Shown: positions 8,574 through 16,771 of the stretch, in pieces
Layout: each line of letters begins with the position of its first letter
Position numbering within the stretch: the first letter of the stretch is position 1
Source: Acidobacteriaceae bacterium
GTDB lineage: Bacteria; Acidobacteriota; Terriglobia; Terriglobales; Acidobacteriaceae
DNA: 64,000 nt
Direction: 5' to 3'
Assembly: GCA_025360645.1 (NCBI GenBank)
Contig: JANYBT010000089.1
Coordinates: 1-64,000, forward strand
Notes under the pieces: model-generated
The model's database searches: none
Told to the model about the DNA's origin: nothing
What the model saw: the letters and a program-made list of their open reading frames with translations, nothing else
Made by a program: the position numbers and the translations under genes

Positions 8574-9545
8574 GTGCCAGCAAGAAAGGTTTTCGCTCAC
8601 TTGAAGTTGCTGCTCAGGCTCAGCGCGGTGCTCGCGTTGAGCCTGAGTGCGGTTCAGCCTTCCGCCAGCGCCAAGCCGCATCCCGCTTCCTGGGTCGTCC
8701 ACCGCCAGCCGCAAAAATTAGTCAACGGCTCCCCCGTCCTGTTCGAGGTGACTTCGCCCGCGCCCCTGGAATCGCTGCAAGGCTCCTGGCTCGGACATGA
8801 AGTCGTGTTCAGCCCAGCATCGTCGAGCTCCGGATCGTCGAGCTCGCCGTCGTCGAGACCGCCATCATCGAGACCGCCATCATCGAAGTCCCGCTGGTTC
8901 GCGCTGGCTGGAGTCGATCTGGAAACCATGCCCGGCAAGTATCCGCTCGCTCTCACCGGCGTCAGCCACGGTCAAACTCTCACCTTCGAGTCCAGGTTCT
9001 CCATCGCCAAGGCGCGCTATAAAACTGTAACCATCAGCGTCCCCAAAAAATTCACTGAGCCCAGCCCGGATGAGTTGCAAGACATCGCGCGCAGCAAGGA
9101 AATCAAGACCAAGGCCTTTCATCACGTCGAACCGCAGCGCCTGTGGGACGGCCCGTTTCGCGCCCCTGCCCCGGCGCGCATCTCCGACGTGTTCGGCGTC
9201 CACCGCGTCACCAACGGCGTGGTGCAGAGTATTCACCAGGGTCTCGACTATGCCGTCCCTGCCGGCACTGTCGTCACCGCGCTCAATCGCGGCACCGTCC
9301 TCCTGGCCCAGCCGCTTTACTACGAGGGCAACTTTATTGTGATTGACCACGGCCAGGGCTTGATGACGCTCTACCTGCACCTGTCTGAGTTCAAGGTCAA
9401 AGAAGGCGATAGCGTGGAAGCCGGGCAGGTCATCGCTCTCAGTGGCGGCACCGGACAAGCCACCGGCCCTCACCTGCATCTGGCGGTGCGCTGGCAGGGA
9501 GTTTACCTAAATCCGGCGACGCTGCTAGGGCTGCGGATGCCATAG
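8574..9545 (+). CDS. Exported M23-family metallopeptidase (LytM type)
   Basis: The 323-aa protein starts at GTG 8574. It has a signal peptide (about 1-33), a beta-rich N-terminal region split by a Ser/Pro low-complexity stretch (about 82-104), and a C-terminal M23 domain. The zinc ligands are present: HQGLD (His221, Asp225) and PHLHLAV (His300, His302), so the enzyme should be active on peptidoglycan cross-links. It begins 18 bases after the upstream repeat-protein gene. No ATG alternative places the signal peptide better. Confidence 0.9.
   Translation: MPARKVFAHLKLLLRLSAVLALSLSAVQPSASAKPHPASWVVHRQPQKLVNGSPVLFEVTSPAPLESLQGSWLGHEVVFSPASSSSGSSSSPSSRPPSSRPPSSKSRWFALAGVDLETMPGKYPLALTGVSHGQTLTFESRFSIAKARYKTVTISVPKKFTEPSPDELQDIARSKEIKTKAFHHVEPQRLWDGPFRAPAPARISDVFGVHRVTNGVVQSIHQGLDYAVPAGTVVTALNRGTVLLAQPLYYEGNFIVIDHGQGLMTLYLHLSEFKVKEGDSVEAGQVIALSGGTGQATGPHLHLAVRWQGVYLNPATLLGLRMP
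8817..8891 (+). repeat. In-frame simple repeats coding for a Ser/Pro linker
   Basis: Inside the M23 gene, units of TCGTCGAGCTCC, then ACCGCCATCATCGAG repeated almost exactly twice, encode a Ser-rich stretch followed by PPSSRPPSS. Such microsatellite-like tracts can change length by slippage without breaking frame, because the units are multiples of three. Confidence 0.75.
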
Positions 9546-9717
9546 CTGGGTCGAACCCGGCTCCCCGCGTCAGTCGTTTTCGTGGGCTACCCTTTCGGGG
9601 CGGGGAGGACTCCCACCGCTCTGCACTTCCCCAGGTCGGGGCATGGGAATGCCGACTCAGCCACAGGGCGCGCTTCGCGCTCCGGCGCAAGTCGCTGATA
9701 CCCCCGGGCGAAGGTCG

Positions 9718-10659
9718 TTACGGCTCGACCTGATAACGCGCCATCATCCCGGCTTGCATGTGTTCATCAAAGTGACAGTGATACATCCAGATACCCGCGT
9801 CATCCGGAATCATGTCCACGGTCTCCATCATGGCGGGCGCGACAAAAATGACGTCGGTTCGTTTGCCACCCTGCAGCACGACATTGCCATGCCAGTGAGG
9901 GGTGTGCACGTTCAAGCCCTCCCCCACGGTGACGACGTACCAGCGGACGCGCTCTCCCTTTTTCATGGTCATCATGGGCAGGTTGCCGTACATGAACCCA
10001 TTGATCGAGGACCGGAAGTTGGCGGTGGCGAAACCGGAACCAAAAAGACTGAAATTGCCGAGGTGATCGGTCGGAAGGATTTCAAGCTTCGTAACGCCCT
10101 TCGGATCGCTCGTGTAGGTGTCAACGTTGTGCTGCAAATACCAGCTGGTGTTTTCATCGACGATCATGAACAGGCTGACGAATTCCCGGTCCACGTCTTT
10201 CGGCCTTCCAGTGGGCCCGGCCGTGCCTTTTCTGCTGATGATGATGACACCGACCAGGCCGCTCTCCACATCCTTGGGTTCATCCGCGTGCGAATTCTTG
10301 AACACCACACGAATGGTGTCGCCCACTTCGGCACGCAGCACCGGCCCCAACATCCCGAGATGATTCCATTCCGGCGAGGGCGGTTTTAACTTGGAAAAGG
10401 TCTCGTCGGTGTATTCGCGGTAAAGGGCTTTGCGGTAGGTGCTGCCGATGCGATGCGGGCCGCGTTCGGTGAAGACCTTGGCGTATCCAGCCAACTCCAT
10501 GCTCATCGTTTTGTCGACACCGAGTGGAGTGTAGTTCCAGTCCACTTCGTCGGCAGCCACATAATTGGTGTGAACGGCTCCGGCAGCGGCAGGTTGAGCA
10601 TAACCGGGAAGTGCGAAGAGTTATAAAGCGGAGACCAGCAGCAGACCAAACCTATACAT
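9718..10659 (-). pseudogene. Decayed multicopper oxidase (nonsense codon plus internal deletion)
   Basis: Reading leftward from ATG 10659 (ribosome binding site CAGGAG) gives the signal-peptide start MYRFGLLLVSAL, then an in-frame TAA at 10623-10621, then the rest of the signal peptide (LFALPGYAQPAAAGA) and a cupredoxin protein. The C-terminal half keeps two of the four copper motifs: HTPHWHG and YHCHFDEHMQAGM (type 1 site). In the N-terminal domain FKNSHADEPKDVESGL joins directly at about 10290-10300. Intact relatives have roughly 60-70 residues here with HPHG and YHSH, so half of the trinuclear centre is lost. An internal GTG at 10560 leaves a 280-aa frame without a signal peptide. Confidence 0.8.
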
Positions 10660-10762
10660 CGCGCTCCTGAAAAAACGGGATTTCGTTCTAGATTCATTTC
10701 TTTTCCAAATGAGTCTATGAAGGCCGCCGGCATGAGTCAAGCGACTTGTTGCCCTGGCTCTC

Positions 10763-11179
10763 TTACTCCGGCCCAAACAGCGACAAGGTGTGCCCGTTGG
10801 GATCGCGGAAGTTAGCTGCGAACATGGGGCCGTTGACCTGAAAGGGTGGTGCAAGGAACTCCACGCCCCTTGCCCGCAGCGTGTCGTAGTGCGTCCGCAC
10901 GCGATCGACAGTGAAGACCACTTCCATCGCTCCCGCCGGGTTCGCCGATGCCCGCGCCAGCGATTCGCTCAGCACCAGCGTGATGGGTCCCGCCTCGAAA
11001 AACGCGAAGCCCTCGAACTGTTGCTTCGCCGTCATGCCCAGCACATCGCGATAAAACGGCACCGACTCTGCCAGTTGCTTCACTCCCAGCATCAGGATGC
11101 TGACCGGAGGAATCTTGTAATCCGGCTCGACCATGGCTTTGTCTCCAAACAGATTTTTGTCGCTGCTTCGCTCAGCCAT
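10763..11179 (-). CDS. VOC-superfamily (glyoxalase/bleomycin resistance-like) protein
   Basis: The 138-aa protein has the vicinal-oxygen-chelate fold pattern: SILMLGVKQLAESVPFYRDVLGM at the start of the first beta-alpha-beta unit, then MEVVFTVDRVRTHYDTLRARGVEF and the terminal FRDPNGHTLSLFGPE with the conserved Asp-Pro-(D/N)-Gly-(N/H) turn and a metal-binding Glu. A second possible start is Met16. Substrate cannot be inferred; such proteins include dioxygenases, lyases and antibiotic-binding proteins. Confidence 0.85.
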   Translation of the reverse strand: MAERSSDKNLFGDKAMVEPDYKIPPVSILMLGVKQLAESVPFYRDVLGMTAKQQFEGFAFFEAGPITLVLSESLARASANPAGAMEVVFTVDRVRTHYDTLRARGVEFLAPPFQVNGPMFAANFRDPNGHTLSLFGPE

Positions 11180-11436
11180 CAGTCAGCCAGCTTAATTCCA
11201 CAAGCGCGATTGTGCAATGCAACTCGCCACTACCCGGCACTTGGAACCCGTCACGCTTTCGTTTTGAGCTTGCGACTCACGGCCAGCGATTCGAAGCTCA
11301 CCAGCGATTAGCCTTTTTGAACCTACCGACGCACCTGTGTTCTATACTCGGGGACAGCGAATCGCCCGCTTCGCCGGAATCGAGCTGTGCGTGGCCAGCC
11401 GCGACCGCATCCCCGTTGCCACCGCAGGAGACGGAC

Positions 11437-12666
11437 ATGCCTGAGTTTCGTTCGCCGGGAGTTTACCTCGAGGAGTTTTCCGGTCAGCCCAAGTCCATTC
11501 AGGGGCTCAGCACATCCACCGCCGGATTCGTGGGTCCCACCCACACCGGCCCCCTGGCTTTGCCTCCGGATGCTCTCACCAGTCTTGCGGAGTTCGAACG
11601 AACCTACGGCGACGGGCAGCCCTTGCAGTTCGATGGCGCGCCTCTTACCCCTAATTTCATGTGGCATGCCGCGAGAGCGTTCTTTGAAAATGGAGGGGCC
11701 CGGCTCTACGTTGCGCGCGTGTTTTCTCCCCGCAGCCTCGGTGGCGCTCCGAACCAGGGCAACGATGGCCGCCGTCCCACCGCCGCGGACTTCGCCGGCG
11801 CCATCGACCCTGCGACCAGCCAACCAACCGGCCTCAATGCGTTCGAGAGCGTGGACGAGATCTCCGTAGTCGCGGCTCCCGGCGTCACCTTCGGTTACAA
11901 AGACAATTCGGCTGACGCCAATGCGACCCTGGGCCTGCTCATCTCTCATGCCGCCCAAATGCGTTATCGCATTGCGCTGCTGGATTCGGGTGACGGGCAG
12001 AGCGTCGACGACCTCCGCTCCCTCCGTGCCACCCTCGACTCCAGCTATGCCGCACTGTACTACCCGTGGGTCACCATTCTCAACCCCGTGACGGGCGCTC
12101 CTCTCAACCTGCCGCCGTCAGGGTTCATCGCCGGAATTTACGCGCGCAACGACGCCGCTCGAGGCGTTTCCAAGTCTCCCGCGAACCTCGCCGTGAATTT
12201 GGCCATCGGCCTTGAAACGACGCTCGATCGGGCGCAGCAGAACGGCCTCAGTCCTCTGGGCATCAACTCCATTCGTTTCTTCGCTGGCCGTGGTTACCGG
12301 GTGTGGGGAGCCCGTACCACCAGTTCTGATCCCGAGTGGAAATACGTGGGCCTGCGCCGTTACTTTGCCTATCTGGAGCACTCCATCGACCAGGGAACGC
12401 AGTGGACGGTCTTCGAGCCCAACGGAGAGCCGCTGTGGGCCAGGGTGCGCCAGACGATTTCCAATTTTCTATTTGACGAGTGGAGGAATGGCGCGCTGCA
12501 GGGAACCAAGCCCGATGACGCTTACTTCGTCCGTTGCGACCGCACCACCATGACCCAGGAAGACATTGACAACGGCCGACTGGTCGTTTTGGTCGGCGTT
12601 GCTCCGCTGCGTCCCGCCGAGTTTGTGATTTTCCGCATCGGCCAATGGACTGCCGATCGTTCCTAG
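11437..12666 (+). CDS. Contractile tail-sheath protein, isolated gene
   Basis: The 409-aa protein starts at ATG 11437 behind CAGGAGA. The N-terminus (MPEFRSPGVYLEEFSG) is the classic start of phage and extracellular contractile injection system sheath proteins. It continues with STSTAGFVGPTHTGP, a variable middle, and a conserved C-terminal sheath domain (GINSIRFFAGRGYRVWGART, WKYVGLRRYFAYLEHSI, VFEPNGEPLWARVRQTI, GRLVVLVGVAPLRPAEFVIFRI). Sheath proteins polymerise around an inner tube and contract to drive it through a membrane. No tube, baseplate, spike or ATPase gene is next to it, and it is outside the prophage by 4-5 kb. It could be a remnant of an injection system or part of a system encoded elsewhere. 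Confidence 0.88.
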   Translation: MPEFRSPGVYLEEFSGQPKSIQGLSTSTAGFVGPTHTGPLALPPDALTSLAEFERTYGDGQPLQFDGAPLTPNFMWHAARAFFENGGARLYVARVFSPRSLGGAPNQGNDGRRPTAADFAGAIDPATSQPTGLNAFESVDEISVVAAPGVTFGYKDNSADANATLGLLISHAAQMRYRIALLDSGDGQSVDDLRSLRATLDSSYAALYYPWVTILNPVTGAPLNLPPSGFIAGIYARNDAARGVSKSPANLAVNLAIGLETTLDRAQQNGLSPLGINSIRFFAGRGYRVWGARTTSSDPEWKYVGLRRYFAYLEHSIDQGTQWTVFEPNGEPLWARVRQTISNFLFDEWRNGALQGTKPDDAYFVRCDRTTMTQEDIDNGRLVVLVGVAPLRPAEFVIFRIGQWTADRS

Positions 12667-12764
12667 CCTTAGCAAACTCTGGCGCCGCAACTCCGCCCAA
12701 TATCCCGGCCCACCGCCAGCGCAAACAGACGCTCTGGCATCCACGCCGGCGGCGATGGGAAACT

Positions 12765-13151
12765 CTATTTCACGACCGTGACGCTGACCGCAGGCGAGGT
12801 GCTGCCACTAAATCCGCCCTGTCCGCGATACACCGCCGAAATCGAATGGACGCCAAGCGCCAAGGTGGTGGTATTGTAGTGGGCCACTCCGATGCGATCC
12901 AGCACACGGGAGGCAATCAGCGTGCTCCCGTCGTAAAAATCCACCACTCCGTTCGGCGGCCGTTGCGCATTCCGGGTCAGCACTTCCGCTAGAATTCGGT
13001 CAATTGCACCGGCGTGGACGAACTTGGCGGCCGCCACGCCCGTTAAGGTCTTGATGCTTCCGGTGGAGAGCTCGTTGTAGTTTACGCTGCTGCCCGAAGC
13101 CGCTATCGTCACGCTGAGGAACAAACATGTCGCAAGCATTCCCTTAAACAT
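12765..13151 (-). CDS. Small exported protein with an Ig-like domain
   Basis: This 128-aa protein has a signal peptide (ATCLFLSVTIAASGS). The C-terminal 70 residues form one bacterial Ig-like repeat of the Big_3 type: NGVVDFYDGSTLIASRVLD, ALGVHSISAVYRGQGGFSGS, ending PAVSVTVVK. Such repeats usually occur in long strings in acidobacterial surface proteins. A single copy after a signal peptide looks like a truncated or minimal version. The 20-60 region is unrecognised. It converges with the sheath gene, ending about 100 bases after it. Confidence 0.65.
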   Translation of the reverse strand: MFKGMLATCLFLSVTIAASGSSVNYNELSTGSIKTLTGVAAAKFVHAGAIDRILAEVLTRNAQRPPNGVVDFYDGSTLIASRVLDRIGVAHYNTTTLALGVHSISAVYRGQGGFSGSTSPAVSVTVVK

Positions 13152-13589
13152 TTACTGCCCCCTGAGTCTTGAGTTGTGAAATTGTGCGCCGCGTTGGTCA
13201 GCGACATTGAGTGAACGGATGATGACAGCCAGACTCATCGCCGTCAAGAAGGATCGATGATTTGGTCAAGGAACTTGGTCGCCGTATGAATTCTTGAACA
13301 GGGGTCGAGTCAGAGGAGCAAGAGCACAAAGAGCACCAAGAGCGCCAAGGGCACCAAGGGCCACCGCTCCTCGCGAACCCGCCGCTGCTTGCCCGCAACT
13401 GCCCCGGAGAGGCGATCGAAATAGTACAGCGCTTCAGCGCTGGCAACCGCCGAAGATCGCGGGTAGTGGGCCAGTTTGCTTCTCCTTAAGGGAGGTGCTA
13501 GAAAGCTAGAGCGACCGTTCAACCCCGATCGCTACCGGAAATTACAGCCTCTAGTCCTTAAATACAAGCGGCGGTCATCGGAGCGTGAT
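13152..13589. other. 438-base intergenic stretch
   Basis: No convincing gene was seen between the Ig-like protein gene and the Ntn hydrolase gene. It holds an imperfect 9-base tandem repeat (listed separately), a short hairpin (CAGCGCTTCAGCGCTG near 13430) and AT-richer sequence towards 13590. It marks the left edge of the small island of transferred genes. Confidence 0.5.
13312..13364 (+). repeat. Imperfect 9-base tandem repeat, unit AAGAGCACC
   Basis: About five units in a row (AAGAGCACA, AAGAGCACC, AAGAGCGCC, AAGGGCACC, AAGGGCCACC). Short dispersed repeats of this kind occur in intergenic DNA of Acidobacteriota and other soil bacteria. No coding role is apparent. Confidence 0.7.
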
Positions 13590-14450
13590 ATGACTGTTTG
13601 CGTTGGCTTGCTCTGTACGGATGGCGTCATTATTGGCTCTGATACAGAAATGAGCGGTGTTGCGAAGTACCACGCCTCAAAATTGCGGCGCGGCAGTTTT
13701 GAGGCGGGCGAATATGCCTTAACTGGGACTGGCAACAAAGGTTTCATCGGCATGGCGGCTGATTTTATTGGTATCGCATTACGTAAGGCTGAAAAGCAAT
13801 TCAAAAAAACGAAAAATTCGGAGGAAAAGGCAGATGTTTTTATTACGTCTGTGGACAGCGTCATCAAGCGAATCCACGACGCGTATATTCAGCAACCGAC
13901 ATATCCCGGCCCAGATAACATTCCCTATCTCGAGCTGATTTTAGGAGTTTATTTCAAGGGAGAAGGCGAAGCGATAAAGCTAATGCACTGCGCTGGCGAC
14001 GGTAGCGTTGGTTGGATAAACCATCACATTATGTGTGGTTCGGGATCCGACATCGCTTTGCGCTTTCTGACAATCCTCGCACCCGGTCCACGGCCCATAG
14101 AGATTATGCAGTCAGTGGCGTTCCTGTGCATTGCAGAAGCCAAGCTAGGCGCTGAGGGTGTTAGCGGGCATTCTGAATTGATTCAGTTCCCGCATCCCGA
14201 ACCGCCCGTCTTAGAGGCCTGGTATTCGGAGTCTCCGTTGTTGGAGATTGCAGAGGAAGCATTGCAACTGGCGATCTGTGCGCCGCGAGAGAAGCTGGCC
14301 GATGAAGCCTTTGAGAGACGACTAAAGACGTTCTCTGACAAGCTCAGGCAAGTAAAGGCGGCGGTAGATCGTATACCGGGGTCGGAGAGGATAACCCTTG
14401 AGTTGATTCGCAAGGCGCGGGAGGAACGCGACAGCCTTCCGCAACTTTAG
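13590..14450 (+). CDS. Proteasome-like Ntn hydrolase, stand-alone
   Basis: The 286-aa protein starts at ATG 13590. The N-terminus MTVCVGLLCTDGVIIGSDTEMSG matches the beta-subunit start of the 20S proteasome, HslV and Anbu. Removal of Met would expose Thr1. Asp17 (in GSDTE) falls exactly at the proteasome position, and Lys30 is close to the catalytic Lys33. The block HIMCGSGSDIALRF resembles the conserved GSGS/D loop. The C-terminal 80 residues are helical and charged, not part of the standard fold. No ATPase partner, ubiquitin-like tag or second subunit is nearby. It may self-assemble like HslV/Anbu or be a monomeric peptidase. Base composition is less GC-rich than the surroundings and its stop overlaps a transposase stop, both suggesting transfer. 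Confidence 0.7.
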   Translation: MTVCVGLLCTDGVIIGSDTEMSGVAKYHASKLRRGSFEAGEYALTGTGNKGFIGMAADFIGIALRKAEKQFKKTKNSEEKADVFITSVDSVIKRIHDAYIQQPTYPGPDNIPYLELILGVYFKGEGEAIKLMHCAGDGSVGWINHHIMCGSGSDIALRFLTILAPGPRPIEIMQSVAFLCIAEAKLGAEGVSGHSELIQFPHPEPPVLEAWYSESPLLEIAEEALQLAICAPREKLADEAFERRLKTFSDKLRQVKAAVDRIPGSERITLELIRKAREERDSLPQL

Positions 14451-15301
14451 GCGCTCTCGCCTAGCGCCTTGCGAAGCATGTCCCGTTCAATCGTGGAAGT
14501 TTTGACCACGGGCTTCGGCATCAATGTACACAATTCCTCAAGACTCCAAACGTGATCCGAGATTCCCGCTTCCATTGCTGGTGTGACGCGAAGGCTGGAA
14601 TGTACGCGGCAAAAGTTATAGAACATGTAATGCAGAGCCACGGAATGCGCGTGGTTCTCGATCTTCTTGCTAAAAGCATTCGTAAGGCGCGTAAAGCGGC
14701 GCATGTGCATCCGCATTGTGAGGTTCTGGCGCTCTACGTAAGACGTACTCACGTGTTTCGGGTCGGGGTTGCCACTCACAATTTTCATGTCAGCCCCGAT
14801 GCACTTTGCCGGAGAATACCGCGTGTGATTCTCTGCAGGAGCGCCGTAAATCTTTTGTAGCATCGCGTAATCACAATCCATACCGAATGCGCCTTCGATG
14901 GCTTCAAGATAGCCGCGATGACCGTCGGTTGTGACTTGCACGCGGCCAATAATCCGGCTGGCGCAGTCGTTCATAAAATCCATTGCCCATCCCGCATCGC
15001 GTCCGCCCACGAGGTACGAAATAACGAGCTTTGTGTCCGCATCAATTCCAACCCAAGTCCAAACATCGCCCCAGCCTTTTTGCTTCTTTTCCACGCTGAC
15101 GTTTTTGGCCTTAGCTCCAACGAACTGCCAAATTTCATCTGCTTGTAGACGGCGCACACGGAGATTGCGAACGTAACGGTCGTGGTAGGCAGCGCAGGCG
15201 GCTCCGAGATCGGCTAGGAGTTTGGAGATCGTGGTTTTGGAAATTCCGGTCATACGAACCGTGGCGCGAATCGAGTTGCCTTCGGTCAAGCATCCAATCA
15301 C
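14447..15301 (-). mobile_element. IS1-like DDE transposase
   Basis: The 284-aa protein has an N-terminal HTH (GNSIRATVRMTGISKTTISKLL) and a DDE-type catalytic region: LQADEIWQFVGAK (first Asp/Glu), VTTDGHRGYLEAIEGAF (second Asp), and SYVERQNLTMRMHMRRFTR (Glu), followed by HYMFYNFCRVHSSLRVTPAM. This matches the IS1-related transposases common in soil and environmental genomes. The start is a GTG at 15301. Homologues have some 10 more residues upstream and the frame is open a little further without an ATG. Its TAA overlaps the stop of the Ntn hydrolase, leaving no room for an inverted repeat on that side. Confidence 0.8.
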
Positions 15302-15439
15302 TTTGGCGCGGGTCTTGTCGTCTAGGCAATTGATACTTACTCTTGTACGTCAGCCGCTTTAGCATGTCAAGAAAATAGTGCTGGAAAGCGCATGTAGATC
15401 AGTTCTTCGCGGAAGAGGACAAGATATTCAGAGAGGCGT

Positions 15440-15742
15440 TTAAGGAGTTGGACGCTGGGACAGCGGAGTTTTACCCGCCTTTTTCCATCGAGCCTTGGCC
15501 GCTTTAGAGGCAATCTTAGACCGTTCGGTCTTGGTCATGGTCTTGAGGCGGCGTTTCCCGCCAATCTGACCGCCCTTGCGCCCGATGGCCGACATGTACT
15601 CGGAAATACTGGAAGGTGGGGCGCTCTCGGTCACTTTGGGAACTTCCAGTGGTGGCTCTGGAATCTGGCCCGTGGAAACAGCCACGGTCCATGCGGCGAG
15701 TTGATTCGGGTCGCGGGGACGTTTGCCTTTGCTGATGGTCAT
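15440..15742 (-). CDS. Small basic protein with KGG-type motif
   Basis: This 100-aa protein ends in a basic block: MSAIGRKGGQIGGKRRLKTM followed by TKTERSKIASKAAKARWKK. The (R/K)KGGxxGGK...RSxIAxKAAxARW pattern recurs in uncharacterised small proteins of soil bacteria and in KGG-repeat stress proteins, and would suit nucleic-acid binding. The N-terminal 45 residues are Pro-rich. It lies upstream of the transposase gene on the same strand, separated by about 140 bases. Confidence 0.65.
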   Translation of the reverse strand: MTISKGKRPRDPNQLAAWTVAVSTGQIPEPPLEVPKVTESAPPSSISEYMSAIGRKGGQIGGKRRLKTMTKTERSKIASKAAKARWKKAGKTPLSQRPTP

Positions 15743-15799
15743 TGCATCCCAATCATGCCACAGACGGGATGCTAAAGCGAGGTTGAGGAAAATGAAACT

Positions 15800-15890
15800 G
15801 GCCCACTACCAGATCGCGCGAAGCGCGAAGGCCAGAAATGTAAAGCCGGGCGGCGCGAAGTCCAGAAGCGTGAAGACAAGAAATACGAAG
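15800..15890 (+). repeat. Short imperfect repeats upstream of the toxin-antitoxin operon
   Basis: The segment between the small basic protein gene and mazE holds two copies of a unit like GCGAAG-CCAGAA----TGAAG about 35 bases apart, and further GAAGCG-type repeats. No gene with a credible product is seen here. Confidence 0.4.
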
Positions 15891-15920
15891 CCGAAGCGGC
15901 TCGAGAATCCGCGGCCGTAA

Positions 15921-15940
15921 GGTTATATCTACATATAACC
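15921..15940 (+). promoter_or_regulatory. Palindromic operator upstream of mazE
   Basis: GGTTATAT-CTAC-ATATAACC is a perfect 8-bp inverted repeat ending 13 bases before the antitoxin ATG and just before the ribosome binding site (TCGGAGGA). It is the expected site for autoregulation by an AbrB-fold antitoxin or its complex with the toxin. The AT-rich arms may also hold the -10 box. Confidence 0.7.
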
Positions 15941-15953
15941 TCGGAGGACTGTC

Positions 15954-16205
15954 ATGCACACCACGAATCTGCGCAAGGTGGGTGGTTCCATCATGCTGGC
16001 CGTGCCGCCGGCGCTGCTGGACCTGATGCGCCTGCGGGCGGGAGCCGAGGTCGGCCTGGCGGTGCAACGTGGCCGGCTGGTGGTCGAGGCGCGTCCGCGC
16101 TACACGCTCGACGAACTCCTGGCCCAATGTAATCGCAAAGCCCGGCGCAGCCGCCAAGAGCGCGCATGGCTGAGTGACCGGCCCGTGGGCGCCGAGCTGC
16201 TCTGA
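15954..16205 (+). CDS. chpS: AbrB/MazE-type antitoxin (ChpS-like)
   Basis: The 83-aa protein has the swapped-hairpin DNA-binding fold pattern: TTNLRKVGGSIMLAVPPALL, then LRLRAGAEVGLAVQRGRLVVE. The C-terminal tail (RPRYTLDELLAQCNRKARRS) is the type that wraps around and neutralises a MazF toxin. It overlaps the toxin start by one base (TGATG), so the two are translationally coupled, with antitoxin first as usual. The palindrome at 15921-15940 is the likely autoregulatory site. Confidence 0.88.
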   Translation: MHTTNLRKVGGSIMLAVPPALLDLMRLRAGAEVGLAVQRGRLVVEARPRYTLDELLAQCNRKARRSRQERAWLSDRPVGAELL

Positions 16206-16537
16206 TGAAGCGCGGCGAAATCTGGCTGGTGGGCCTCGATCCCACTCACGGATACGAGCAGAAAGGCCGCCGCCCCGTGCTGATCGTGTCGCCGGAGGCC
16301 TTTAATCGCGTGACCACAGTGCCCGTGGTTCTCCCCATCACCAGCGGTGGGTCGTTTGCGCGGACGGCGGGTTTCGCCGTCACCCTGGAGGGCGCAGGTA
16401 CTCGCACCACCGGCGTTGTGCGCTGTGACCAGCCCCGTGCGTTCGATCTCAACGCGCACGGCGGCAAGAAGCTGGAGACCGTCCCGGACGCCATCATGAA
16501 CGAAGTGCTGGCCAAGCTTAATACGATTTTCGAGTAG
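16205..16537 (+). CDS. chpB: MazF/PemK-family endoribonuclease toxin (ChpB-like)
   Basis: The 110-aa protein is a complete MazF/PemK fold: KRGEIWLVGLDPTHGYEQKG, RRPVLIVSPEAFN, VPVVLPITSGG, GVVRCDQPRAFDL. MazF toxins cut single-stranded mRNA at short motifs and stop translation when the labile antitoxin is lost. The length is normal and the core residues around the RRPVL strand and the TxGVVxCDQxR strand are intact, so the toxin is probably functional. The pair lies just left of the prophage repressor region. Confidence 0.92.
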   Translation: MKRGEIWLVGLDPTHGYEQKGRRPVLIVSPEAFNRVTTVPVVLPITSGGSFARTAGFAVTLEGAGTRTTGVVRCDQPRAFDLNAHGGKKLETVPDAIMNEVLAKLNTIFE

Positions 16538-16771
16538 TCGGGGCACGGCTTTGTATAAAATCGCAGCTATGGCTCCCAATAAAACCCATGAGCTTGTCCC
16601 GGACCGAATTGCCTCTTGCTGCGCCCGTTGGTCGAGCCAGCAAAGGTAGTCGAACCACAGGCGTCGTTCCGCAGCATCGTCACCAACCCCTAAGCGGGGT
16701 GATTCCAACGGAGGTGACAATCCATCACTGATGTTTTCTTGCTGCCCTATGTTTCGATGCCCACGTAACAA
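16538..16771 (-). CDS. Possible truncated small membrane protein at the prophage edge
   Basis: A leftward frame from ATG 16771 overlaps the end of the repressor gene. It encodes about 77 residues that look like real protein, including RRLWFDYLCWLDQRAQQEA and a hydrophobic helix SSWVLLGAIAAILY. It then runs, without stopping, antisense into the mazF gene, where the translation loses protein character. This suggests that the original gene was cut by the junction with the toxin-antitoxin cassette. No homologue is recognised. Confidence 0.35.

Noticed and set aside
9541-9717. Possible tRNA or structured RNA between the M23 gene and the oxidase pseudogene
   Set aside because: GGTCGAACCCGGCTCCCC looks like a TPsiC arm at first sight, but no matching acceptor, anticodon and D arms can be folded around it.
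13312-13364. CRISPR-like array
   Set aside because: Units are 9 bases, contiguous and without spacers, so this is a simple tandem repeat; the array at 35489 is rejected for the same reason.
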